Source: Desulfatibacillum sp. (GTDB lineage Bacteria; Desulfobacterota; Desulfobacteria; Desulfobacterales; Desulfatibacillaceae). Taken from it: a stretch of 64,000 nucleotides of DNA. The translations under genes were made by a program, and so were the position numbers. Positions within the stretch are counted from its first letter, which is position 1, and the number at the start of each line of letters is the position of its first letter. The stretch covers positions 49,328-113,327 of the forward strand of contig JAEINP010000011.1 of NCBI GenBank assembly GCA_016342355.1, read 5' to 3'. The notes under the pieces were generated by a model that was not told the origin of the DNA, did not search any database, and was given only the letters and a program-made list of their open reading frames with translations. Shown here piece by piece: positions 1-6,552 of this stretch.

Positions 1-439
1 GGGCGCTGGAATGGACCTCGGCTCCTACCACCAAAATGTTTTTGTACTGCCCGGCTCGCACAAAAGCGTCTGCTATGGATAGGGAATACAGAAATCCCGT
101 GCACTGGTTCCGGACATCCAGACACCCCTGTCCCTCCATGCCCAACTTGGCCTGCAGATAACACCCGGTTCCGGGGAAATGATAATCCGGTGAAAGGGTG
201 GCGAAAATCAGAAAATCCACGTCCTGCATTGTTATCCCGGCGTCTTCCACGGCCCTTTTGCAGGCTTCCACCGCCAAGTCGGAACAAAAAACGCCATCCA
301 CAGCATACCGTCTTTCCTGGATTCCCGTCCTTGTTTGAATCCATTCATCGTCGGTATCCATAAACTGGGCCAGATCATCATTGGTGATCACTGTGGGAGG
401 CACATAACTCCCAATACCGGATATCACACTTCGAATCAT
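1..439 (-). CDS. fabH: 3-oxoacyl-ACP synthase III (FabH-type), N-terminal part only
   Basis: Cut by the left window edge, so about 146 N-terminal residues are visible, starting MIRSVISGIGSYVPP. FabH-family enzymes condense an acyl-CoA with malonyl-ACP to start fatty acid or related polyketide chains in the cytoplasm. The family pattern is clear: 'DEWIQTRTGI' near residue 35, 'CKRAVEDAG', and 'NQCTGF' near residue 115, which carries the nucleophilic cysteine. The catalytic His and Asn lie outside the window. The start at 439 has a GGAGG about 9 nt upstream. It could be a FabH paralogue working on special substrates rather than the housekeeping enzyme; the missing C-terminal half and neighbours would decide. 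Confidence 0.9.
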   Translation of the reverse strand, partial: MIRSVISGIGSYVPPTVITNDDLAQFMDTDDEWIQTRTGIQERRYAVDGVFCSDLAVEACKRAVEDAGITMQDVDFLIFATLSPDYHFPGTGCYLQAKLGMEGQGCLDVRNQCTGFLYSLSIADAFVRAGQYKNILVVGAEVHSSA

Positions 440-883
440 TTATTTTGTCCTCCGAATAAAAACAGACACGAGCACGTGCAGACAGGCCTTTGTTAAACCC
501 TGTTTAAAAAAAGGCAGGGCTCTTGTCAATGAACTTAGTATGGAAACAAGCGGGCGCCGCGGCGTTTTGATAGTCCCGGAAGACAGGATTTTTTCCTGCC
601 AATCAAGACATGCCTCCCTGAAAATCATCACATCATAACCGCCATTTCGCCAATTTTTACCTAAAGTTTTTCCATGAAAAGCCGAAAAATACTTAAGACA
701 TAACCAATGGATCTTTGACAACAAGCGAGGAATACACTCGGAAAGCTCCTTTTTGAACAGCGCCGTCATGCTGTTTTTAGTTCTCATTGCCAAACCTGTT
801 GCAAAACAGGGACGGAAAGCCACGGGTCCGCGCCTGCGGATAGCCGGGTTACCTGCAGGTGCAACCTGCTGAAAGGGGACATC
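440..883. other. Intergenic region without a supported gene
   Basis: This 444-base stretch lies between the start of the minus-strand fabH-type gene and the small plus-strand secreted-protein gene, so it must hold two divergent promoters. A long minus-strand reading frame crosses it, but it continues antisense through the secreted-protein gene and its translation has no recognisable composition or motif. No RNA gene, repeat or confident promoter was seen. Confidence 0.5.
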
Positions 884-1240
884 ATGAAGAAAATGGTAGT
901 TTTGATCACAATTATTTTTGTCGTAATAGGGTGTGTGCCGACAATGGCCCAAATGGTGGAACTGGGTGACTCCGAATTGGAATTGATCACCGGCCAGGCT
1001 TCGAGTATCGGTGTCCCCCAAACCTTTGCAGGCGTGGACACCAGCCAGGTTAGATACAACATCCAAATGGATTCCCTGGACATGGATACCCTTGCCCAAG
1101 GTCTCCAAGGTTCGGAATTTGAAATGGCCAGGACCATCATCACCATCGATTCCATTTCCACCCATTCCATGTTCGGACAAGTGGAAGCCAGGGGTATCAC
1201 GGTGGATATGGAAGCCGGCACCACAGTGCGCTTTTTTTAA
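884..1240 (+). CDS. Small secreted protein, unknown function
   Basis: 118 residues. The first 22 or so form a signal peptide (charged MKKM, then a hydrophobic VVLITIIFVVIG core, cleavage probably after TMA-Q). The mature start 'MVELGDSELELITGQAS' has the 'L-x-D-x-x-L-x-x-ItGQ' look of small exported proteins of the DUF6160 type found in gamma- and deltaproteobacteria; that resemblance is from memory and unverified. The rest is short alternating beta-like segments rich in Asp, Met and Thr ending in an aromatic 'VRFF', like an exported or surface protein. The start is backed by a GAAAGGGG Shine-Dalgarno sequence 7-8 nt upstream. It stands alone, between a divergent fabH gene and an AT-rich spacer. 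Confidence 0.75.
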   Translation: MKKMVVLITIIFVVIGCVPTMAQMVELGDSELELITGQASSIGVPQTFAGVDTSQVRYNIQMDSLDMDTLAQGLQGSEFEMARTIITIDSISTHSMFGQVEARGITVDMEAGTTVRFF

Positions 1241-1542
1241 CATATGAGACGGTGCGGCAGTCTGACGGTGCTGTTGAGAAAGGATTTTTTCCGGGAATTT
1301 CATCCTATATAACAGCTTTATATTATATTAAAAATATAAAAAAATTAATAATTTAAGATAGTTATAGCTATGGTCAGGGGGCACGGGTTTTGCATCCCTA
1401 AAAAACGCCGAATCTGCCCATGTTTGGCGGGGGAACCAAACGCCGGCCAAGATCGTTAATGCAGAACCTCCATTTTTCACCATAATCCCGGCCAAAACTC
1501 CCCCAGGCATATTTCAATAAGAGAATCCGGAAGGACAGACCC

Positions 1543-2436
1543 ATGACAACCATGTCCGTGCAAGACTGCGCTGGTTCCGCACCGCCTTGGGAAAACCAGC
1601 AAGTAAAAAATGCAGGCGCCCTAAGGGAACTGCTCCAGGAGGCCTCCCGCGATAGCCTTTATCCAAAGACCATTCAATGCATCCTCGATATCCAGGAAGA
1701 ACCCTGGGAAAACGGCTTGCCCGCCGAAGCGCTTTCCAAAGCGCTGTCCGGGCTTTTTCAGTCGGCGGTCCGCCATGTGCCGCCCGGCGGGCATGTCCAG
1801 GTTACCGTGGCCAATGTCACTCTTTCAGGCCAGGACTCCCTTCTGTCCAATGTGGAGCCCGGAGCCTATGTGAAGATCTGCATTACCAACAGCGGGCCAG
1901 AAATGGAAAGCCCCCCGGCAAACGGGGCAAATATCATCAATCTCCCGGGCTTGGTCCATATACCCGGTCCCGACGGCAGCATCACGTTTTTTCTGCCAGT
2001 CCTGGAAATTAAAACCCCGTCCCCAAAACAGGAAACTCCCGCCAAACAGCGGATCCTCATAATGGATGACGACGAAGCCGTGTGCGAAATCGCCTCCCAA
2101 ATGCTTAAATTCATTGGCTTCGAGGCGGCAGTCTCCATGGATGGGGATGAAGCCATTTCCATGTACCAGGAAGCCCGGAACCAGGGACAACCCTTTGCCG
2201 CAGTCATCCTGGACCTCACCGTCCCCGATGGCCCGGGGGCCGAAGAAACCGTCAAGCGCCTGACGGCCCTGGACCCCAACGTGGTGGCCCTGATTTCATC
2301 GGGCTATTTTGACGACCCTGCAGTGAGCCAATTCCAGGAACACGGTTTTTCCGGAGCCATTGCCAAGCCCTTCCGCATCAAGGCCCTGGCCAGTGCGCTC
2401 AAGGCCGCCCTGACGGGAAACCCGGAATGCCCCTGA
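1543..2436 (+). CDS. Receiver-domain protein with degenerate histidine-kinase ATPase region
   Basis: 297 residues. Residues about 170-292 are a CheY-like receiver: acidic pair in 'ILIMDDDEAV', phospho-acceptor Asp in 'AVILDLTVPDG', conserved Ser in 'ALISSGYF' and Lys in 'AIAKPF'. Residues about 45-150 look like a worn-down HATPase_c domain ('LSKALSGLFQSAVRHVPPGG' resembles an N box, 'VKICITNSGP' a G1 strand), but no clear D-x-G-x-G or second glycine box survives and no phosphorylatable His is seen. The arrangement is that of the C-terminal half of a hybrid sensor kinase (HATPase-REC), now free-standing. It probably works as a stand-alone phosphorelay receiver. There is no output domain, and no partner kinase next door; the next gene is a one-component GntR regulator. 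Confidence 0.75.
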   Translation: MTTMSVQDCAGSAPPWENQQVKNAGALRELLQEASRDSLYPKTIQCILDIQEEPWENGLPAEALSKALSGLFQSAVRHVPPGGHVQVTVANVTLSGQDSLLSNVEPGAYVKICITNSGPEMESPPANGANIINLPGLVHIPGPDGSITFFLPVLEIKTPSPKQETPAKQRILIMDDDEAVCEIASQMLKFIGFEAAVSMDGDEAISMYQEARNQGQPFAAVILDLTVPDGPGAEETVKRLTALDPNVVALISSGYFDDPAVSQFQEHGFSGAIAKPFRIKALASALKAALTGNPECP

Positions 2437-2478
2437 TGCCCTTTTTCGCGTTTTGAATTATTTTTTGATTCTTTTTGC

Positions 2479-2516
2479 TTGACTAAAATTTTTTAACTGG
2501 TACACTGGTCAGACCA
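2479..2516 (+). promoter_or_regulatory. Promoter and FadR/PdhR-type operator of the GntR gene
   Basis: TTGACT at 2479-2484 and TACACT at 2501-2506, 16 nt apart, make a good sigma-70 promoter. Directly on its downstream edge lies the perfect dyad TGGTCAGACCA (2506-2516), which matches the TGGT-N3-ACCA operator consensus of FadR-subfamily GntR regulators. The gene begins 13 bases further on, so binding here would block transcription start: likely autoregulation, and control of the downstream SDR gene if they are cotranscribed. Confidence 0.75.
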
Positions 2517-2528
2517 TCAGATGAGAGG

Positions 2529-3248
2529 ATGATTATGCTAAAACCCGTGGAAAAACAAAGCCTGTCCAACCAGGTCTTCACCCAAATCAGAGACTTTATC
2601 CTGAACGAACAATACCATCCAGGCGACAAACTGCCCTCGGAACGGGAACTTTGCGACCTCATGCAGATCAACCGCAGCTCTGTGCGGGAAGCCCTCAAAC
2701 GCCTGGAACAAGCCCGGCTTATTGAAATCCGCCACGGTGAGGGGTCCGTGGTCCTGGATTTCCGGTATCACGGGGGCTTTGATCTCATACGCCATATGGT
2801 GGAGCCGGGAAAACCCCTGAACTACATCACCGTACGAAGCCTGTGCGAGGTCCGGTCCGTGGTGTGCCGGGAAATCGCCCGTCTGGCGGCCCTGCGCATT
2901 CAAAAGGCCGAACTGGATGAACTGGCCGGACTGGTGAGCCAAATCCAAACCTGCACCCGGGAGGAAGGCAGCCCGCTCCAGGACCTGGATTTCGAGTTCC
3001 ATTACACCCTGGCCAAGGCCAGCGAAAACGTAGCCTTTATGCTTATGCTTAACTCCATCCGGGAGGTTTACCTGCCCATCACACAGGCCTTTGCAGCCAT
3101 GTTCGAGCACGTGATTGCCGACCCCGGAGTGTATCAGGATATATATCAGGCGGTGGAGGGGGGGGATTCCGAGCAGGCAGCGGTCCTTACAAGCCGATTG
3201 ATAGAGGACGGAAACCGGATTTTTTTGAAATTGTATAAGGAAGCCTGA
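2529..3248 (+). CDS. GntR-family transcriptional regulator, FadR (FCD) subfamily
   Basis: 239 residues. Residues about 8-75 are the GntR winged helix ('SNQVFTQIRDFIL', 'GDKLPSERELCDLMQINRS', 'SVREALKRLE'); residues about 95-225 are an all-helical FCD ligand domain ('RSLCEVRSVVCREIARLAA', 'DLDFEFHYTLAKASEN'). The Asp and His residues of the second motif sit where many FCD proteins bind metal and a carboxylate. FadR-subfamily proteins sense fatty acyl-CoA, pyruvate, lactate or other acids. A matching operator sits in its own promoter. It is followed after 35 bases by an SDR dehydrogenase, its probable target. The effector cannot be read from the sequence. A start at 2529 (ATGATTATGC, with GAGAGGATG upstream) or the ATG six bases later are both possible. 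Confidence 0.88.
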   Translation: MIMLKPVEKQSLSNQVFTQIRDFILNEQYHPGDKLPSERELCDLMQINRSSVREALKRLEQARLIEIRHGEGSVVLDFRYHGGFDLIRHMVEPGKPLNYITVRSLCEVRSVVCREIARLAALRIQKAELDELAGLVSQIQTCTREEGSPLQDLDFEFHYTLAKASENVAFMLMLNSIREVYLPITQAFAAMFEHVIADPGVYQDIYQAVEGGDSEQAAVLTSRLIEDGNRIFLKLYKEA

Positions 3249-3283
3249 TCCAACCAGGCTCCCGGTGCGGAAAGGACGCAATC

Positions 3284-4117
3284 ATGCCGAATTTGCAAGG
3301 AAAAAGAGTTTTGATCACCGGCGCCGCCAACGGAATAGGCCGCTCCATGGCAGGGTATTTCGCCAAAGCGGGCTGTACGCTCATTCTCACGGACCTGGAC
3401 AGCCAGGCCCTGGAAGCCGCGGCGGAAGAACTCCGCCAGGACGGTGTCCGCATTTACACCCATCAGGTGGACGTTTCCAAGTCAGACGAAGTGGACAGAA
3501 TGGCCGCCAAGGTCATCGCCAATCCCGGCATTGACATCCTGATAAATAACGCGGGCATAGGCCATAACGGGGAGATTATCGAAACCCCACTGACCAAGTG
3601 GAAAGCCCTCATGGATGTGAATTTTTGGGGACCCCTGTACCATGTCTACGCGTTCATGCCCCAGATGATCAAGCAGGGCAACGGGCATATTGTGAACGTG
3701 TCGTCGGGGCAGGCGTTTTTCCGCCTTCCCACCTGGGGACCCTACGCCACCATCAAACTGGCCTTGGGGGGATTTTCCGAGCTCCTGCGGGTGGAAGCGA
3801 AAAAATTCGGCATCAAGGTCACCACGGTCTATCCTTTTATGGTGAACACGGGCTTTTACAAGGAAATCGATGGAGAGACTTTTGGAACCAAATTGTCCAT
3901 GAAGCTCCTGCCTTTTTATTCCATGAGTCCTGACAAGGTGGCCAAAATCATCTTCAAGGCCGTGAAAAAGGAAAAATCCGTGGAAATGGTAAGTATGGTG
4001 AATGATCTTGGCTATATAACTCGGCTGTTGCCGCCGGTTTCCAATCTGGTGAGCAGGGCGTCCCTGCTTTTTCTGGGTAAGGACGCCGCCACACTCCGCC
4101 AGGAACAGGGCATATAA
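3284..4117 (+). CDS. Short-chain dehydrogenase/reductase (classical SDR)
   Basis: 277 residues with the classical SDR elements: nucleotide-binding 'TGAANGIG' at residues 12-19, Asp in 'LILTDLDS' after strand 2, which suggests NAD(H) preference, 'NNAGIGHNG' near residue 88, catalytic Ser in 'VNVSSGQAFF' and the YxxxK pair in 'GPYATIKLA'. The C-terminal 60 residues after the substrate loop are longer than in minimal SDRs and hydrophobic, as in SDRs that act on lipid or retinol-like substrates. A GAAAGGA Shine-Dalgarno lies upstream. It probably forms a unit with the GntR regulator and with the following unknown beta-rich protein. The substrate is unknown; a fatty or steroid-like hydroxy/keto compound fits the context. 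Confidence 0.87.
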   Translation: MPNLQGKRVLITGAANGIGRSMAGYFAKAGCTLILTDLDSQALEAAAEELRQDGVRIYTHQVDVSKSDEVDRMAAKVIANPGIDILINNAGIGHNGEIIETPLTKWKALMDVNFWGPLYHVYAFMPQMIKQGNGHIVNVSSGQAFFRLPTWGPYATIKLALGGFSELLRVEAKKFGIKVTTVYPFMVNTGFYKEIDGETFGTKLSMKLLPFYSMSPDKVAKIIFKAVKKEKSVEMVSMVNDLGYITRLLPPVSNLVSRASLLFLGKDAATLRQEQGI

Positions 4118-4163
4118 GGCCGAAATTTTTTTTCTGCAACCAATATCGATAGCGAGGTGTGGA

Positions 4164-4667
4164 ATGGGACGTATAAACGATTTGATCACCATGGCGAAGG
4201 AACGCCGCGTGGGATTTGTGATGGACGAAATCATGAGCGGAGACCACGCTTTTGAACCGGGAATGGGGCCGGAAGGCCGCCGCCCCTTTGAGTTCCGAGT
4301 CACCTGGGGACCTAAAAATCTGATTAAATGGATCAATCCCCTGGGGAAGGGATTCATGACACAGCCTTTGGACGGGACGGTGACCGTGGGGGGAATGTGC
4401 ACCAGGGTTCCCTGTGCGGGAACCCTGGAACTGGCCTATTTTACCGAGGGCAAAATACGGTACACCTTTGAGTTCGTGTATGGGGGAAAAACCTACCATT
4501 TTGTGGGCGAAAAAGTCCACATCCGGCCTTGGAACCTGCCTGTCAGCCACACCACCTGTTTCGGAACCCTTACGGAAAAGGACTCGGGCAAGCTGGTTTC
4601 CAGGTCCCTGACCCATTTCCGGTTCCGGACCACCCCCGCCTTTATAGCCAGCCTCCGCCTTGCCTGA
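4164..4667 (+). CDS. Conserved-looking protein of unknown function, probably a lipid-binding beta barrel
   Basis: 167 residues, no signal peptide or membrane segment. I do not recognise the family with confidence. The sequence is rich in beta-forming stretches and ends in a run of alternating strands ('TLELAYFTEGKIRYTFEF', 'KTYHFVGEKVHIRP', 'SHTTCFGTLTEKDSG', 'SLTHFRFRTTPAF'), the kind of pattern seen in calycin/lipocalin-like domains found beside SDRs and GMC oxidoreductases acting on sterol-like substrates. A GCGAGGTGTGG precedes the ATG. It follows the SDR gene after 46 bases on the same strand and is closed by a strong terminator, so gntR, SDR and this gene likely form one transcription unit. 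A role in holding or presenting the SDR substrate is a guess from context. Confidence 0.6.
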   Translation: MGRINDLITMAKERRVGFVMDEIMSGDHAFEPGMGPEGRRPFEFRVTWGPKNLIKWINPLGKGFMTQPLDGTVTVGGMCTRVPCAGTLELAYFTEGKIRYTFEFVYGGKTYHFVGEKVHIRPWNLPVSHTTCFGTLTEKDSGKLVSRSLTHFRFRTTPAFIASLRLA

Positions 4668-4728
4668 GGCCCTGCCGCAGCATCTGAAACACCGCCAGTC
4701 CAATTCCGCCCATGGACGAATCAATATC

Positions 4729-4769
4729 AGCCCGGCTGAAAACGCCTTTTTTCAGCCGGGCTTTTTTTT
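4729..4769 (+). terminator. Rho-independent terminator
   Basis: Perfect 14-bp stem (AGCCCGGCTGAAAA at 4729-4742 with its complement at 4749-4762), 6-nt loop, and a run of T to 4769. It ends the gntR-SDR-unknown transcription unit. Confidence 0.93.
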
Positions 4770-4901
4770 AACAAACATGAAAAAAAGACGCCCCCGGCGG
4801 GACGTTTTCTAAAAATACAAACGGCGCGGCAAGCCGCGCAGCTACATAGGGTTGAAAAGAGTGTCCGACTTCTTGTTACTACGCCGCAGGGCTTGCCCCT
4901 A

Positions 4902-5134
4902 CGCGGCGTCCTTCCTGCGACCCCGCCCGCGTTTTTTGTTTTGTCATTCCCGAATGTTTCTCTCGGGAATCCAGGGGCCTGGTTTTTTTGCCGTAGGGGC
5001 GCGGCTTGCGGCGCACTTGGGGTTGGGTCCCCCAACCCCCTGGCAGGGAAACCCTGCCCGCGGCGTCCTTCCCGCGACCCCGCCCGCGTTTTTTTGTTTT
5101 GTCATTCCCGAATGTTTCCGTCGGGAATCCAGGG
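4902..5134. repeat. Duplicated REP-like intergenic repeat (two ~75-bp copies)
   Basis: Two nearly identical copies lie at 4902-4976 and 5059-5134, differing by about three substitutions and one T. Each has a CG-rich first part (CGCGGCGTCC...CCGCCCGCG), a T run, then GTCATTCCCG and CGGGAATCCAGG arms around a 10-nt loop. This inverted pattern resembles the dispersed GTCATTCCCG/CGGGAATCC palindromes of the REP and dRS3 type in many bacteria. A further shared word, GCCGCAGGGCTTGCCC, occurs at about 4883 and 5150. Reading frames across the block follow its base composition and are not genes. A REP-associated transposase remnant is present at 16.7 kb. Confidence 0.8.
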
Positions 5135-5534
5135 TTCTTGTTTTTGTAGCCGCAGGGCTTGCCCTGCCTGTTGTTTATAGGAAGCAGGCCCCCGTCCTGC
5201 ACTTTCTTTGGTGGGTGCTCCCGGGGACTTTTTGCCAGGGCGAAGCGTATTAAGGGCGACCCCAAATGATTTTTGAATCAGGGAATGGAAGGCGGCCCAA
5301 AGAGGAGGATTGAATCCTGGCTTCGGTGATGAGAGTCGGTTCGCTGCAGGGCATTGGGATTTGGTAACGCTTCGGTCGACCTACTGTCCGGACCCCGGCA
5401 ACAAGTTGCCCGGAGGAATCTCGGAATCGGGGGAATCTCGGGAACGTCCTATAGTACCTCCTGTCAATAGGAAAAATGAATTTTTAAAAATCGTATGATT
5501 TCAGACCGATACAGTTTTGGTCGGTTATGGGGCG
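5135..5534. other. Gene-free region next to repeats
   Basis: No supportable gene. The stretch holds G-rich and C-rich low-complexity words (for example related CGGAATC/GGGAATC words near 5420-5440) and short frames without sensible composition. It appears to be decayed sequence between the REP-like block and a possible pseudogene fragment. Confidence 0.5.
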
Positions 5535-5650
5535 CACCGATCCTGCGGCTGGATTCTGCGTTCAGTCCGGGAGCCTGGCTGGCTTTGGTATAGGTGTTGA
5601 CCACGTTGAACATGGAGGAGGGAAGTTCCATTTCCTGGGGATAATCCGGC
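5535..5650 (-). pseudogene. Possible decayed fragment of a DUF932-like gene
   Basis: Read on the minus strand from about 5650, one frame gives 'MELPSSMFNVVNTYTKASQ' followed by 'APGLNAESSRRIG', about 38 residues of very protein-like sequence. The pattern 'NVVNTYTkAsQ-x-LnaesS' recalls the C-terminal part of phage- and plasmid-associated DUF932-type proteins. There is no start, no full domain and no ribosome-binding site. The assignment is from memory and weak; it may be a scrap of another gene. Confidence 0.3.
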
Positions 5651-5790
5651 TAAAACCATCGCCCCCGAGGGGAAGACAAACCGTTATGCCTACGACCTGG
5701 AAGTGTTAACGGTCGTGTAGAATGGATTCATCCAGGGACTGAAAACAGTGTTCCGGATAGTCCGGGCGATACTTGCAAATGCGAAAAAGC

Positions 5791-5834
5791 GATTCCTGGA
5801 AGGGATTCCTGGAAGGGATTCCTGGAAGGGATTC
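5791..5834. repeat. 13-bp tandem repeat, three perfect units
   Basis: GATTCCTGGAAGG is repeated three times without change (5791-5803, 5804-5816, 5817-5829) and followed by a partial unit GATTC. TTCCTGGAA inside each unit is a 9-bp interrupted palindrome. The repeat lies in gene-free sequence 145 bases downstream of the molybdoenzyme FeS-subunit gene. Likely replication slippage. Confidence 0.9.
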
Positions 5835-5978
5835 GTGCAGATTAAACCCTCCGCTTCACCCCGAGTCACTGCCGTCCTCAGGGTGAAGCGATCAATTTCC
5901 TTCCTGTACGATTCCAAGGATGAGGGTTATTGGACTTCTCCACGTACTGCATCTCCAAGAGGCATTTCAATGTCCCGT

Positions 5979-6539
5979 CTATTGGGGATTTTTCATTTTC
6001 AAAATCACAGCCGGTTTGGTCCGGTTTGAATACTTGAAAAGTCGGGCTTCCGTACCGCCCCCGTATTTGGCTTTCAGTTCATCCAAAGGCCCCACATCAA
6101 GGGCGCGGGTGTAGCAACTTTCCACACAGGACGGAACCTTTCCTTCGGCCAGCCGGTCGTGGCATAGATTGCACTTGCCCATTTTCGCCTGGGGTTCGGG
6201 GCCGAATTGAGGCGCGTCGTACGGGCAGGCCTTCAAGCATTTGGCGCCGCATTCCTCCTTGCCCAGGCAAGCCTCCCGGTCCACGAAGACCAACCCGTCC
6301 TCCGGGCGTTTTGTAATGGCGTTGGCCGGGCAGGCGTCGGCGCAGACCGGTGATTCGCAGTGAAAGCAAGGGTGCACCATGTAAGCCACGAACACGTCCG
6401 GGGTTTCGCCCTGTTCCAGATATCCCAGGCGCATCCAGTTTTCCGGCCCTGCGGGCACATCGTTCCAGTCCTTGCATGCCACGCGGCAGGCGTTGCATCC
6501 GGTACAGCGGGTTTGATCAAAATAAAATCCCATCTGCAT
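5979..6539 (-). CDS. Four-cluster ferredoxin-like subunit of a DMSO-reductase-family enzyme (DmsB type)
   Basis: 186 residues. Four cysteine groups of the DmsB/NrfC/PhsB pattern are visible: 'CTGCNACRVAC' (C12, C15, C18, C22), 'CFHCESPVCADACP', 'CGAKCLKACPYD', and 'CNLCHDRL' with 'PSCVESC'. These bind four [4Fe-4S] clusters that wire electrons between the molybdenum subunit and a quinol or soluble donor. The usual length is about 185-205 residues, so it is complete. The gene starts 13 bases after the catalytic subunit gene, with GGAGATAAAGAT in front. No membrane anchor gene (DmsC/NrfD) follows; downstream is gene-free sequence. The electron donor may be soluble or encoded elsewhere. Confidence 0.9.
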   Translation of the reverse strand: MQMGFYFDQTRCTGCNACRVACKDWNDVPAGPENWMRLGYLEQGETPDVFVAYMVHPCFHCESPVCADACPANAITKRPEDGLVFVDREACLGKEECGAKCLKACPYDAPQFGPEPQAKMGKCNLCHDRLAEGKVPSCVESCYTRALDVGPLDELKAKYGGGTEARLFKYSNRTKPAVILKMKNPQ

Positions 6540-6552
6540 ATCTTTATCTCCT

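Noticed and set aside
440..1303. 287-codon minus-strand reading frame
   Set aside because: It runs antisense through the signal-peptide protein gene at 884-1240, has no ribosome-binding site or domain, and its Gly/His-rich sequence is the mirror of the coding strand.
1300..1370. AT-rich run as a replication origin or UP element
   Set aside because: No DnaA boxes or repeated 13-mers seen; simple AT-rich spacer is enough.
4852..5265. Overlapping frames of 60-130 codons on both strands
   Set aside because: They cover the duplicated REP-like repeat; the translated sequence repeats with the DNA and has Pro/Arg/Cys bias.
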